64,000 nt of DNA from positions 496,001 to 560,000 of the forward strand of contig NZ_FNDS01000001.1 in assembly GCF_900099785.1 (NCBI RefSeq). The letters are read 5' to 3'. Both the position numbers and the translations under genes were made by a program. Below are positions 37,880 to 46,832 of this stretch, in pieces. Under the pieces are notes generated by a model, which worked only from the letters and a program-made list of their open reading frames with translations, was not told the DNA's origin and made no database searches. How positions within the stretch are numbered: position 1 is the first letter of the stretch; each line of letters starts with the position of its first letter. The stretch is from Pseudomonas panipatensis (GTDB taxonomy: Bacteria; Pseudomonadota; Gammaproteobacteria; Pseudomonadales; Pseudomonadaceae).

Positions 37880-39163
37880 TTACCACAGTGGCATGGTGTA
37901 GCTGACGATCAGACGGTTCTCGTCGACCGAGTTGCTGGACGTGCTGTTCTGCGCGTAGTTGCTGCGGGTGGTCGCGTTACGCCACTTGATGCCGAGACCT
38001 TTCACCGGGCCTTCCTGGAAGACGTAGGCGATGTCGGTATCGCGTTCCCACTCGTGGCCATCCTCGCTGGTGGTCAACTGGTCGATGCCGGTGCCCTTCA
38101 CGTAACGGGTCATGAAGGTCAGGCCGGGAATGCCGAGGCCGGCGAAGTTGTAGTCGTAGCGCGCCTGCCAGGATTTCTCGTCCTTGTTGGCGAAGTCCAG
38201 CACCTGCACAAAGTTCACCAGGTACGGATCGGTACCGTTGATGTAGGCGAAGCCGGTGTCGCCGCTCATCTTCTGGTAGCCGAGGCCGAAGGCGTTGTAG
38301 CCCAGGTTGTAGGTGAACATGGCGTTGATCGCCTTGTTGTCTACGTTGCTGGTGCCGTCGTCGGTGGACTTGGCGAAGCGGATATCGGACTTCAGCGACT
38401 GGCCATCGGTGATCGGCAGGTTGTAGACGGCGGTCAGGTAGTGCTGCTTGTAGAAGTCCTTCAGCTCGCCGTAGTGGTAGCCGGTGCTGAAGTTCTTGTT
38501 CCACTGGTAGGTACCGCCGGCGAAGTCGAATTCGTTGGTGGTGGTGCCTTTGGCGAAGCTGATGTTCTTCTTGCCACCGGTGGTGACAGTCATTTCCTGG
38601 TAATCGGTGGAATCGCGCAGGTTGGTCTGGTTCAGGCGGCCGCCATCGAGGGTCAGGCCATCGATCTGCGTGGAGTTCACCGCGCTACCCAGGAAGACCT
38701 GCGGCAGCAGGCGCGTATCGTTGGGCACGATGACCGGCAGTTTGGGGATCAGTGTCCCCATCTTCAGGGTGTTCTTTTCGTAGCGCAGTTTGGCGGTCAT
38801 GCCCAGCTTGCTGTAGTCGTCCGGGGCGGAGCCGTCGGCGGTCTTCGGTAGCAGGCCGGTGCCCGAACGCGCCGGGCTGGAATCCAGCTTCAGGCCCAGC
38901 ATGCCGATGGCATCGACGCCAACGCCGATGGTGCCGTCGGTGTAGCCGGATTCGTAGCGCAGGATGAAGCCCTGGGCCCACTCTTCAGCCTTGCTCTGCT
39001 GGGCCGAGGTGGAGCTGCGGAAGTCGCGGTTGAAGTAGAAGTTGCGTAGTTCAACGCTGGCTTTGCTATCCGAGATGAAGTCGGCGTGAGCCAGGGATGG
39101 AAGGATAAAGCTGGTACCCAGCGTGGACAGAGCCACGGCACGGGCGATCGGGGTCTTGCTCAT
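37880..39163 (-). CDS. opdQ: OprD-family outer-membrane porin
   Basis: A 427-residue precursor with a signal peptide ending SLAHA and an 18-strand OprD/OprE-type barrel that closes with the terminal aromatic IVSYTMPLW. OprD-family porins take up small carboxylates and amino acids. Gene position next to PA3039- and PA3037-like genes argues for OpdQ (PA3038), which in PAO1 responds to low oxygen and nitrate; the assignment rests on synteny from memory. AGGAGACAATAAC precedes the ATG. Confidence 0.85.
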   Translation of the reverse strand: MSKTPIARAVALSTLGTSFILPSLAHADFISDSKASVELRNFYFNRDFRSSTSAQQSKAEEWAQGFILRYESGYTDGTIGVGVDAIGMLGLKLDSSPARSGTGLLPKTADGSAPDDYSKLGMTAKLRYEKNTLKMGTLIPKLPVIVPNDTRLLPQVFLGSAVNSTQIDGLTLDGGRLNQTNLRDSTDYQEMTVTTGGKKNISFAKGTTTNEFDFAGGTYQWNKNFSTGYHYGELKDFYKQHYLTAVYNLPITDGQSLKSDIRFAKSTDDGTSNVDNKAINAMFTYNLGYNAFGLGYQKMSGDTGFAYINGTDPYLVNFVQVLDFANKDEKSWQARYDYNFAGLGIPGLTFMTRYVKGTGIDQLTTSEDGHEWERDTDIAYVFQEGPVKGLGIKWRNATTRSNYAQNSTSSNSVDENRLIVSYTMPLW

Positions 39164-39386
39164 TGTTATTGTCTCCTCGAGCGCGGGGTGCAGTTCGGTA
39201 ATGCCGGATCCGTACCGGCATGTCGATCTGTTACAGCCTGTCTACTAAATCATTACAGCTTTTGTCCGACTCTTAGACCTTAGTCGCTGTTTACGCAGAT
39301 ATCCCGCTGATTTGCTTGCCAATGAGCAGTGAAAGAAATAGCCGAAGGAAGGAAGGTAAATTTCGCTCGATGAAACCGACTTTTCG
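39164..39386 (-). promoter_or_regulatory. Leader and promoter region of the porin gene
   Basis: 223 bp before the porin ATG. A perfect 7-bp inverted repeat ATGCCGG-ATCCGTA-CCGGCAT (39201-39221) lies about 40 bp upstream of the start and may form a leader hairpin or an operator. The distal part is AT-rich. Confidence 0.4.
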
Positions 39387-40253
39387 CTACTGAATCCAGG
39401 TCGGGTAGTAGCCGAGGCGGTCCTGGGCATCGGCGTCGTGGGCCGGGATTACGCTGATCTCCGGGTGGGCGCGCATCAGCAGGCGGACCCGGGCGAGCGC
39501 CGCCAGCGTCCGCTGGCGGTCCTGGTCGACCAGTTTCCGGCTGATCCAGAACTTTTCGTGCGGCCCATCGAAGGCGGAGAGCCGCCAACTGGTGTCGCCG
39601 CTGAAGAGGAAGCGCCGGCCGTCCTCCAGGGTGACGAACAGGCCGACCGAACCAGGCGAATGACCGGGCATGGGCACCAGTACCAGGCTGCCGTCGCCGA
39701 ACAGGTCGAGACTGGCGTCGAAGCCGAGGAACGGCCCGGACGAGAATTCGTAAGGCGTCCAGCGGGTGCCGCGACTGAATTCGCTGGGGAACACCGCCGG
39801 CGGGGTGCCGGTTTGTGCGTATTCGATTTCTTCATAGGGCGCCCAGACAGGCACGTCGGGAAAGTCCGACAGGCCCGAGGCATGGTCCCAGTGGGCATGG
39901 GAGAGCAGGATGCGATCGACGCGGATGCCACTGCCGTTCAGTTGTGCGCGAACCGGCTTCACCTCGCCGAAGCGGAACAATGGCTTGCCCCACCAGGGCA
40001 TGTCCTGATCGAACTGTGCCCTGGCGTGGCTGCCCAGGCCGGTATCGAACAGCAGTGTCGCGGCGTGGTGCTGAATCAGCACGGCCGTGTGGTTGAAGCG
40101 GGCCCGGTGTATCCAGGAGCCGCCAGCCACGCTCAGGGCCTCCAGGGTGCTGGTCCCGGACGTGCGCACCAGGGCGAAGCGTATGCCTGCCGCTTCAGCG
40201 TGCAGGCTGGCGATCCCTGCCAGCAGGGCGAGGATCAGAAGGACTGAGCGCAT
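39387..40253 (-). CDS. Exported metallo-beta-lactamase-fold hydrolase
   Basis: A 288-residue protein with a signal peptide (MRSVLLILALLAGIASLHAEA) and an MBL fold. Zinc ligands are HAHWDH near residue 119, PGHSPGSVGLF and the later D in SGDTS and H in IPAHDAD. The layout is like N-acyl homoserine lactonases and related esterases, but a secreted location and low specificity of the fold prevent naming a substrate. It is the third gene of a GST-PNPOx-MBL operon with gaps of only three to six bases. Confidence 0.83.
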   Translation of the reverse strand: MRSVLLILALLAGIASLHAEAAGIRFALVRTSGTSTLEALSVAGGSWIHRARFNHTAVLIQHHAATLLFDTGLGSHARAQFDQDMPWWGKPLFRFGEVKPVRAQLNGSGIRVDRILLSHAHWDHASGLSDFPDVPVWAPYEEIEYAQTGTPPAVFPSEFSRGTRWTPYEFSSGPFLGFDASLDLFGDGSLVLVPMPGHSPGSVGLFVTLEDGRRFLFSGDTSWRLSAFDGPHEKFWISRKLVDQDRQRTLAALARVRLLMRAHPEISVIPAHDADAQDRLGYYPTWIQ

Positions 40254-40256
40254 GTT

Positions 40257-41186
40257 TCACACTCCATGTTCGGGCAGGAAGGGAGAGGCTTCGGCGGCGC
40301 CGAAGCGCAGGGGCAGGCGTCCTGGGCGCAGGGTCCAGCGAGCGACTTGCAGGTTCAGCAGGCGTTCCGCACCGGCAGGCATCGCCAGGCCGTGGCGGGC
40401 AGCGTCTTGCGGCCAGTGAATCCGCGCGCGGGCCTCCAGGTGCAAGAGGTCGCCGTTGGCGAAGTCGACGAACAGCAGGGCGCAGCGCGCGTCCTGCGCC
40501 AGGTTGCCGAGGGTGTTGAAGTAGTGGTTGCCGCGATAGTCCGGCAGCCAGAGCTGGCCGTCCGCGCCAAGCCGGACGAAGCCCGGATGGCCGCCGCGAT
40601 GGGAAATGTCGACCCCGCCGTTATCCCCCGCGGGGTGTTGGCTGGCGATGAACAAGGTGTCGCTGCGTTGCACCAGTTCCAGCCAGGCCGGGTCGAGCCC
40701 GTGGCCCTGGAGACTTGGCGCGGCGGTTCGTGGGGTGGGCGCGTAGTGGCGGGCCTGGATGTACTTCGGGCAGTTGCCGAAGGACTGTTGCACGTGCAGG
40801 ACGAAGCCCGTCTCATCGACCGCCGTCAGTCTCCCGTTCAGGCGATTGCGCCGCCGCGTCGGCAGTTCCAGGCCGAGCAGACCCAGGCGGGCGCCCGTCG
40901 TCAGGTTGGCGGCAAGCGGGTCGTCGGCCTCGGGCGAGGCCTCGACCCGCAACAGCCGTGGTTCCGGCGAATGGGCGAATCCCGGCGGGCCCCAGAGCAC
41001 CGAGGCCTGGGGCTGGCCATCGGCGTCGGCGCTACCGACCAGCAGCCAGGGCAGCAGCGGAAAGAATTCCCGGTGCTGCTCCGGCATGAAGTCGCGGATC
41101 GCGCGCGCGCCGAAATCGGCCATCTTGTCGCGGACGCCGGCGCGCGCCTGAATCTCCAGTTCGCCGGGATGGAAGGGGCTGTCCAT
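40257..41186 (-). CDS. Pyridoxamine 5'-phosphate oxidase-family flavoprotein
   Basis: A 309-residue protein with two split-barrel FMN-binding halves, about 40-150 (LLVGSADADGQPQASVLWG) and 175-290 (TLFIASQHP; DYRGNHYFNTLGNLAQD). It fits the large PNPOx-like (COG3576-type) proteins rather than true PdxH. Probably a cytoplasmic oxidoreductase acting on an unknown small molecule. Context with GST and TetR suggests response to an electrophile. Confidence 0.8.
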   Translation of the reverse strand: MDSPFHPGELEIQARAGVRDKMADFGARAIRDFMPEQHREFFPLLPWLLVGSADADGQPQASVLWGPPGFAHSPEPRLLRVEASPEADDPLAANLTTGARLGLLGLELPTRRRNRLNGRLTAVDETGFVLHVQQSFGNCPKYIQARHYAPTPRTAAPSLQGHGLDPAWLELVQRSDTLFIASQHPAGDNGGVDISHRGGHPGFVRLGADGQLWLPDYRGNHYFNTLGNLAQDARCALLFVDFANGDLLHLEARARIHWPQDAARHGLAMPAGAERLLNLQVARWTLRPGRLPLRFGAAEASPFLPEHGV

Positions 41187-41192
41187 GCTCGT

Positions 41193-41789
41193 TCAAAGCG
41201 CCGGTAACGGCAGGTAGCCGGGCAGGGCGCGTACGCGATCCAGCCAGGCCAGCACATGCGGGTGGCCCGCCAGTTCGAGGCCGCCTTCGCCAGCCAGCGC
41301 CACATAGGGGTAGACCGCCACGTCGGCGATGCTCGGTGCCGCGGTGCGTGCCAGCCAGGTGTGCCGCGACAATTCGCTGTCGAGCAGTTCCAGCGCCTGG
41401 CGTCCCTTGGCTTGTGCCGTGGCCAGATCCCCTGGGCGTTTGAGCAGCAGGATCACCCGCGCATCGGCCGGGCCGTGCTGGATTTCATTGGCGGCGAAGC
41501 TCAGCCAGTGAGCGATGCGCCCCTGGGTTTGCGCATCCAGCGGATACCAGGACTCATCGGCATAGCGCCGTGCCAGGTAGACCAGGATGCCCTGGGAGTC
41601 GCCAAGGGCGAAGTCGCTGTCCTCCAGCGCGGGAACCTGGCCGCGTGGATTGATGGCGAGGAACTCGGCGCGCTTGTGCGCGCCGGTGCGCAGGTCGACG
41701 TTGATCAGTTCGGTCTTCTGGCCGATCAGGCTAAGGAACAGGCGGACTTTGTAGGCATTACCGGAGAGCGGGACATCGTGCAGTTTCAT
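41193..41789 (-). CDS. Glutathione S-transferase
   Basis: A 198-residue GST. The thioredoxin-like N-domain begins MKLHDVPLSGNAYKVRLFLS and contains the cis-Pro QVPALED and GSH-binding GDSQGILVYLA; the C-domain has the capping motif SIADVAVYPYV. It is the first gene of the minus-strand operon and is divergent from the TetR gene across a clear palindromic operator. Confidence 0.88.
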   Translation of the reverse strand: MKLHDVPLSGNAYKVRLFLSLIGQKTELINVDLRTGAHKRAEFLAINPRGQVPALEDSDFALGDSQGILVYLARRYADESWYPLDAQTQGRIAHWLSFAANEIQHGPADARVILLLKRPGDLATAQAKGRQALELLDSELSRHTWLARTAAPSIADVAVYPYVALAGEGGLELAGHPHVLAWLDRVRALPGYLPLPAL

Positions 41790-41848
41790 GGCTGAGTTCC
41801 CTTGGGCTTGGGCGGTTGGTGGGGCGTGCGGAAGTGCTGTGATGGATA

Positions 41849-41869
41849 TTAGACAGACAGGTCTGTATA
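41849..41869. promoter_or_regulatory. Palindromic TetR-type operator
   Basis: ACAGAC-AG-GTCTGT (41853-41866) is a perfect 6-bp half-site pair, with near-symmetric flanks, in the 176-bp spacer between GST and TetR genes. The TAGACAGAC...GTCTG form is common for TetR regulators of this subgroup. Confidence 0.75.
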
Positions 41870-41965
41870 GTTCAAGCGGAAATTTTCACTCGCCCATTTC
41901 CCTTTGCCTGGCAGGCGGTACATGCCGCGGCCGGCTCGCGCATAATGGCGGGCCAGGAGGTGCCC

Positions 41966-42535
41966 ATGTCATCCAGTAAACCGGCTTCCAGCAAGCGCGA
42001 GCTGCTGCTCAATACCGCACTCGATCTGTTCTACCGCGAGGGCTATCACGCCACCGGCATCGATCGCATCCTCGCTGAGTCCGGCGTGGCGAAGATGACC
42101 CTGTACAAGCACTTCAAGTCCAAGGACGAGTTGATCATGGCGGCGCTGGAAGAGCGCCACGCGCGCATGCGGGAGCGAGTCCGCGAAGGCATGCCGGCGG
42201 AGCCGCGCGCGGCCATCCTGGCGATGTTCGATGGCCTGCATGCCTTCCTGCAGCAGCAGGACTTCTGTGGCTGCGCGTTCATCCATGCCGCCGCCGAGTT
42301 CCATGACCGCTCGCACCCCATTCACCGCCTGGCGGCCGAGCACAAGCAATTCATCGAGACCTTCTTCCGCACGCAACTGGAACGGCTGGGTGCCGAACAG
42401 CCGGCTAAACTGGCGCGACAGCTGCAATATCTGGCGGAGGGCGTGCTGGTCATGGCGCACATGCATGGCCCCGCCGATCAGGCGCTGGAGGCTCGCGACG
42501 CTGCGGACAGCCTGCTGCGCGGCGCCGGTCTTTGA
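41966..42535 (+). CDS. TetR/AcrR-family regulator
   Basis: A 189-residue regulator. The HTH is standard: LLLNTALDLFYREGYHATGI, then AESGVAKMTLYKHFKSKDEL. The ligand domain has a Cys-His stretch CGCAFIHAAAEFHD, as in TetR_C_33-like members responding to electrophiles. AGGAGG lies five bases before the ATG at 41966. It probably represses the divergent GST operon and itself through the palindrome between them. Confidence 0.9.
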   Translation: MSSSKPASSKRELLLNTALDLFYREGYHATGIDRILAESGVAKMTLYKHFKSKDELIMAALEERHARMRERVREGMPAEPRAAILAMFDGLHAFLQQQDFCGCAFIHAAAEFHDRSHPIHRLAAEHKQFIETFFRTQLERLGAEQPAKLARQLQYLAEGVLVMAHMHGPADQALEARDAADSLLRGAGL

Positions 42536-42550
42536 CGCATGGAGAATGGT

Positions 42551-42790
42551 ATGAACCCTGAATGCCAGTTGTTCGGCACCCTTGGCTGCCACCTTTGCGA
42601 AGTGGCGGAAGCCGTGCTGATGCCTTTCGTCGAACACGGTCTGCTGGTCGAACTGGTGGACATTGCCGACCGCGAGGAGTGGGTGGCCCGCTATGGCCTG
42701 AGCATCCCCGTGCTGCGCCGCTGTGACAGCGGTGCGGAGCTGAACTGGCCGTTCGACGCCGAACAGATCGCCGCCTTCCTGCGCGGCTGA
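42551..42790 (+). CDS. Glutaredoxin-like protein (DUF836)
   Basis: A 79-residue thioredoxin-fold protein of the DUF836 glutaredoxin-like family. The redox motif is CHLC in LFGTLGCHLCEVAEAVL and the cis-Pro is SIPVLRR. It may reduce protein or glutathione mixed disulfides. GGAG lies six bases before the ATG at 42551. It follows TetR by 15 bases and is likely cotranscribed. Confidence 0.85.
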   Translation: MNPECQLFGTLGCHLCEVAEAVLMPFVEHGLLVELVDIADREEWVARYGLSIPVLRRCDSGAELNWPFDAEQIAAFLRG

Positions 42791-42875
42791 CACTTTCCCT
42801 TCGGATTGCCCGGCGCTGGGCCGTGCTCCGCTCGCTGCGCCGCGGCTATCCATTGCTCATAGAGAGGACTGCAGC

Positions 42876-43751
42876 ATGAACATCGGATTTCTCGGGCTCG
42901 GCGGCATGGGCGCGGCCATGGCGGCCAACCTGGTCAAGGCCGGCCACCAGGTCCGCGTCTGGAATCGCTCGGCGGCGGCGTTGGAGCCCTTGCTCGCCCT
43001 CGGAGCGACGGCAGCGGCGGACCCGGTCGCGGCGTTCGATGGCGAGGTGGTGATCTCGATGCTTGCCGATGACGCCGCGACCCGCGCGGTGATCTTCGAC
43101 AGCGGCGCCCTGGCTTCCGCCAAGCCGGGGTTGATCCATTTGGGCATGGCCACGCTTTCCGTCGATCTGGTCGGCGAACTGGTGGCGCGGCATCGCGAGC
43201 GAGGTGTGGTCTACGTCGCGGCGCCGGTGTTCGGGCGTACCGATGTGGCCGCCGCCGGCAAGCTGAACATCCTCGCCGCCGGTCCGGCGCAGGCCATCGC
43301 CACGGTTCAGCCGCTGCTCGACGCCATGGGCCAGAAGACCTGGCCATTGGGCGAGGACCCACTGCGTGCGGCGGTGGTGAAGATTGCCGGCAATTTCATG
43401 ATCGCCAGCGCCATCGAAGCGATGGGCGAGAGTTCGGCGCTGGTGAAGCGCTTCGGTGTGGAGCCGGCGCAGCTACTGGAGATCATGAGCGGCACCCTGT
43501 TCGACGCGCCGGTGTACCGCAACTACGGGGCGCAGATCGCCGCGCAGCGCTACGAGCCGGCTGCGTTTCGTCTGGTGCTGGGCTTGAAGGATGTCGGCCT
43601 GGCGCTGTCGGCGGGGCAGGGCCGGCACGTACCGCTGCCATTCGCCAGTGTGCTGCGCGATAACCTGCTGGAGGCGATCGCCCAGGGCGATGGTGAGCGT
43701 GACTGGGCGGCTCTGGCGCAAGTCGCCATGCGCCGCTCCGGCCAGGACTGA
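42876..43751 (+). CDS. 3-hydroxyisobutyrate dehydrogenase-family oxidoreductase
   Basis: A 291-residue beta-hydroxyacid dehydrogenase. The Rossmann motif is IGFLGLGGMGAAMAANLVKA, the cofactor-discriminating NRS favours NADP, the substrate loop is VFGRTDVAAAGKLNI and the catalytic Lys lies in VKIAGNFMIAS. Similar enzymes (GLYR-type) reduce succinic semialdehyde or glyoxylate; substrate here is open. It ends at a bidirectional terminator shared with tRNA-Pro. Confidence 0.88.
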   Translation: MNIGFLGLGGMGAAMAANLVKAGHQVRVWNRSAAALEPLLALGATAAADPVAAFDGEVVISMLADDAATRAVIFDSGALASAKPGLIHLGMATLSVDLVGELVARHRERGVVYVAAPVFGRTDVAAAGKLNILAAGPAQAIATVQPLLDAMGQKTWPLGEDPLRAAVVKIAGNFMIASAIEAMGESSALVKRFGVEPAQLLEIMSGTLFDAPVYRNYGAQIAAQRYEPAAFRLVLGLKDVGLALSAGQGRHVPLPFASVLRDNLLEAIAQGDGERDWAALAQVAMRRSGQD

Positions 43752-43815
43752 ATTCTCGCGATGAAACAGCCCGTCAGCGATGGCGGGCGTTGCGCGGCGA
43801 AAAAACGCGGGCAAT

Positions 43816-43845
43816 AAAAAACCCGCCGATTAAGGCGGGTTTTTC
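43816..43845. terminator. Bidirectional terminator, oxidoreductase / tRNA-Pro
   Basis: AACCCGCC-GATTAA-GGCGGGTT (43820-43841) has an A run on the left and a T run on the right, so it can stop transcription from both sides. Confidence 0.92.
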
Positions 43846-43851
43846 GGGATT

Positions 43852-43928
43852 TGGTCGGAGCGACTGGATTCGAACCAGCGACCTTCTCGTCCCGAACGAG
43901 ACGCGCTACCAAGCTGCGCTACGCTCCG
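43852..43928 (-). tRNA. tRNA-Pro (anticodon CGG)
   Basis: The minus strand folds into a full cloverleaf: acceptor CGGAGCG with CGCTCCG, D arm GCGC...GCGC, anticodon stem TCTCG/CGAGA with loop TTCGGGA, T arm CTGG-TTCGAAT-CCAG, and an encoded CCA at the 3' end (43852-43854). The anticodon CGG reads CCG proline codons. Confidence 0.95.
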
Positions 43929-44021
43929 TTTGATGGCGCGCATTCTACCGAAAAACTTTTGATGCACAAGGGGTTAGCGAAAATTTTTTTTCGTTGGCGG
44001 ATTTTCTCCGGCGCAGAAAGC

Positions 44022-44059
44022 CGACGCCCCACAGGACACTAGCGTCCTGTGGGGCGTCG
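44022..44059 (-). terminator. Perfect 16-bp inverted repeat, probable terminator of the DUF903 gene
   Basis: A perfect 16-bp stem (44022-44037 with 44044-44059) and a six-base loop lies 29 bases beyond the DUF903 stop. On the minus strand it is followed by a weak T-rich GGCTTTCT, so termination is plausible but not classic. Confidence 0.6.
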
Positions 44060-44088
44060 AGACGGCTGGCAAGGCGAGTGGTGGTGGA

Positions 44089-44310
44089 TCAGAGATCCTT
44101 CACGCTGCGCACCTGGTCTTTGTTGATGCGCACACGTTTGCCGTCCAGTTGTTCGAATTCGTAGAAGCCGGACTTCTCGTCATATTTGGGCGTGTCGGTG
44201 GACTGGATTTCACGACCGTCGTTCAAGGTGACGACGCTGGGGCTGGAGCAGCCGGCGAGAACGCCAAAACCCAGGGCGAGCAGGAAGGCTGGAAGCGCCC
44301 GTTTGATCAT
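44089..44310 (-). CDS. YgdI/YgdR-type lipoprotein (DUF903)
   Basis: A 73-residue lipoprotein. The type II signal has the lipobox LAGC at residue 21 (GFGVLAGCSS), followed by a small SH3-like DUF903 domain (TLNDGREIQSTDTPKYD; KRVRINKDQVRSV). Ser at +2 predicts the outer membrane. Function unknown in all members. Confidence 0.88.
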   Translation of the reverse strand: MIKRALPAFLLALGFGVLAGCSSPSVVTLNDGREIQSTDTPKYDEKSGFYEFEQLDGKRVRINKDQVRSVKDL

Positions 44311-44408
44311 TCGTAAATCTCCTGTACGGCATTACAAAAAATTGAGTACGAATTTTCCGACATTGCTTCGACCGGCAAAGTTCCCCCGATGTGCCGCCAG
44401 CGCCCGAG

Positions 44409-45002
44409 TCACTCCTGGGGCGAGCCTTGCAGCAGTTCCGGCGTATTCAGGTTGATCAGCCGCGGGTCATCTTTCTCGCAGGGGACGGCCTGTGCGCCCA
44501 GCGGTAGCAGGATATGGCGCGGGCTGCGCTCGCCGCGTTGCCAGGCCGCTTCCAGTGGCGCCGCCAGGCTGCGGGGCAGCATGCAGAACAGCGGCTCCCA
44601 TTGCTCGCCAGCGCGCAGCATGTGGGCGACGTCGGGCGCCGCGGCCGAGGCGCGGCGCAGGCTGTCGAGGAGCGCCGCGTCTATGCAAGGCGCATCGCAC
44701 GGCAGTACCAGCAACCAGGGGTGGCGTGCCACGGCGAGGCCGGCGCGGATGCCGGCGAGCGGGCCGGGGTAGTCCGGGGTGTCGTCCTGCACCAGGCGAT
44801 CGGCATAGGGCCGGTAGCGCTCGGCATTGCGGTTGCAGGAGATGATCAGGTCGTCGCTCAGCGGTCGTACCTGCTCGTACAGATAGCTGATCAGCGGTCG
44901 CCCGCGCCATTCCAGCAGGCCCTTGTCGTGGCCGCCCATGCGCTGGCCGCGTCCGCCGGCGAGCAGCAGCACGGAGCAGGGGGGCAGGGCTGTGTCAGGC
45001 AT
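44409..45002 (-). CDS. mobA: Molybdenum cofactor guanylyltransferase
   Basis: A 197-residue nucleotidyltransferase that adds GMP to molybdopterin to form MGD for DMSO-reductase-type enzymes. GTP-binding motif [20 protein letters not shown] is intact, as are [19 protein letters not shown] and [10 protein letters not shown]. The ATG at 45002 fits the family start. It is divergent from moaB with 70 bp between. Confidence 0.95.
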   Translation of the reverse strand: MPDTALPPCSVLLLAGGRGQRMGGHDKGLLEWRGRPLISYLYEQVRPLSDDLIISCNRNAERYRPYADRLVQDDTPDYPGPLAGIRAGLAVARHPWLLVLPCDAPCIDAALLDSLRRASAAAPDVAHMLRAGEQWEPLFCMLPRSLAAPLEAAWQRGERSPRHILLPLGAQAVPCEKDDPRLINLNTPELLQGSPQE

Positions 45003-45072
45003 GGCGCGGTCTCCGGAACGGGCCTGTGATATAACACCGGCCATCCTTTTCTCACAAGCAAGGGCCCCCGCC

Positions 45073-45612
45073 ATGAGTCACTCGGCCGCGCAGGCATTCG
45101 TGCCGCTGAACATCGCCGTCCTTACCGTCAGTGATACCCGCACCCTGGAAACCGATACCTCCGGCCAGCTGTTCGTCGATCGCCTCAAGGCCGCCGGCCA
45201 CCACCTTGCCGCCCGTGTGTTGCTCAAGGACGACCTCTACCGTATCCGCGCCCAGGTGGCGGCCTGGATCGCCGAGGATGAGGTGCAGGTGGTGTTGATC
45301 ACCGGCGGTACCGGCTTCACGGGACGCGACAGCACGCCCGAGGCGGTGAGCTGCCTGCTGGACAAACAGGTGGACGGTTTCGGCGAGCTGTTCCGGCAGA
45401 TTTCCGTGGCCGATATCGGTACCTCCACCATCCAGTCGCGGGCCCTGGCCGGCCTGGCCAACGGCACCCTGGTGTGCTGCCTGCCGGGCTCGACCAATGC
45501 GTGCCGGACCGCCTGGGACGGCATCCTCGGCGAGCAACTGGATGCCCGCCACCGCCCATGCAACTTCGTCCCGCACCTGAAGCAGGCAGCGCCTTGCGAG
45601 AGCCGCGGATGA
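45073..45612 (+). CDS. moaB: Molybdenum cofactor biosynthesis protein B
   Basis: A 179-residue MogA/MoaB-fold protein that adenylylates molybdopterin. Motifs: [17 protein letters not shown] and [18 protein letters not shown]. In PAO1 this would be MoaB2 (PA3029). It overlaps moeA by four bases (ATGA), so the two are one transcriptional unit. Confidence 0.92.
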   Translation: MSHSAAQAFVPLNIAVLTVSDTRTLETDTSGQLFVDRLKAAGHHLAARVLLKDDLYRIRAQVAAWIAEDEVQVVLITGGTGFTGRDSTPEAVSCLLDKQVDGFGELFRQISVADIGTSTIQSRALAGLANGTLVCCLPGSTNACRTAWDGILGEQLDARHRPCNFVPHLKQAAPCESRG

Positions 45613-46823
45613 GCTGCTGCGACAAGCCTGGCCTGTTGCCGGTTGAAGAGGCCCTGGCGCGTCTCTTGGCGCTGGCGCGGCAGGAGCCGATCCTGGAGAG
45701 CGCATCGCTGCCCCTGGCCGAGGCCGCTGGTCGCGTGCTGGCCGAACCGCTGCTGGCCAGCCTCGACCTGCCGCCATGGGACAACAGCGCCATGGACGGC
45801 TACGCCCTGCGCCTGGCCGACTGGCAGGGCGAGCCCTTGCCGGTGAGCCAGAAAATCTTCGCCGGCCAGGCGCCCGCGCCGCTGGCGGCCGGCAGCTGTG
45901 CGCGCATCTTCACCGGGGCGCCGCTGCCGGAAGGCGCGGATTGCGTGGAAATGCAGGAAAACGCCGAGGTCCTCGCCGACGGCCGCGTGCGCTTCCTCCA
46001 GCCCCTCAGGGCGGGCCAGCACATTCGCCCGCAAGGGCAGGAAACCCGCCGTGGCGACTGCGTGCTGCCGGCCGGTACGCGCCTGGGCGCCATCGAACTG
46101 GGGTTGGCGGCTTCGCTCGGCAAGGCGCAACTGCTGGTGCGTCGCCGGCCTCGCGTGGCTCTGCTGTCCACCGGCGATGAGCTGGTCGAGCCGGGCACGC
46201 CGCTGCGCGCCGGGCAGATCTACAACAGCAACCGGACCCTGCTCAAGGCCTGGCTGGAAGGGAGCGGTTGCGAGGTGCAGGACGCCGGTATCCTGCCCGA
46301 TGACTTGGCGCGCACACGCGCCATGCTCGGCTCGCTCGGCGGCGTCGACCTGATTCTGTCCACCGGCGGCGTCTCGGTGGGCGAGGCGGACTTCCTCGGC
46401 GCCGCCCTGCGCGAAGCCGGCGAACTGGCTTTGTGGAAGTTGGCGATCAAGCCGGGCAAGCCGCTGACCGTGGGGCGTTATCGCGGAGTGCCGGTCATCG
46501 GCCTGCCGGGCAATCCGGCGTCGACCCTGGTCACCTTCGCCCTGCTGGCGCGCCCCTATCTGCTGTGTCGGCTGGGCGTCGACGCGCTGGTGCCGTTGCG
46601 CATCGAGGTGCCGGCCGGCTTCGCCTGGCGGCATGCCGGTAATCGCCGCGAGTACCTGCGCGCGCGCCTGGAAAACGGCCGGGCGGTGCTTCACTCGAAC
46701 CAGAGCTCCGGCGTCCTGCGCAGCGCCGCCTGGGCCGACGGCCTGGTGGAAGTGCGCGAAGGGCGGACGCTGGAAGAAGGCGAAGCGGTCGCCTTCATTC
46801 CGTTCAGCGCGGTTTTCGGCTGA
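45609..46823 (+). CDS. moeA: Molybdopterin molybdenumtransferase
   Basis: A 404-residue MoeA that inserts molybdate into adenylylated molybdopterin. The four-domain family layout is complete: LPPWDNSAMDGYALR, FTGAPLPEGADCVEMQE, LLSTGDELVEPG, STGGVSVGEADF and KPGKPLTVGRY with GLPGNPAS, then a C-terminal beta domain. In PAO1 this would be MoeA2 (PA3028). Its stop lies only nine bases from the stop of the convergent pslL. Confidence 0.94.
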   Translation: MSCCDKPGLLPVEEALARLLALARQEPILESASLPLAEAAGRVLAEPLLASLDLPPWDNSAMDGYALRLADWQGEPLPVSQKIFAGQAPAPLAAGSCARIFTGAPLPEGADCVEMQENAEVLADGRVRFLQPLRAGQHIRPQGQETRRGDCVLPAGTRLGAIELGLAASLGKAQLLVRRRPRVALLSTGDELVEPGTPLRAGQIYNSNRTLLKAWLEGSGCEVQDAGILPDDLARTRAMLGSLGGVDLILSTGGVSVGEADFLGAALREAGELALWKLAIKPGKPLTVGRYRGVPVIGLPGNPASTLVTFALLARPYLLCRLGVDALVPLRIEVPAGFAWRHAGNRREYLRARLENGRAVLHSNQSSGVLRSAAWADGLVEVREGRTLEEGEAVAFIPFSAVFG

Positions 46824-46832
46824 AGCCCGGGT

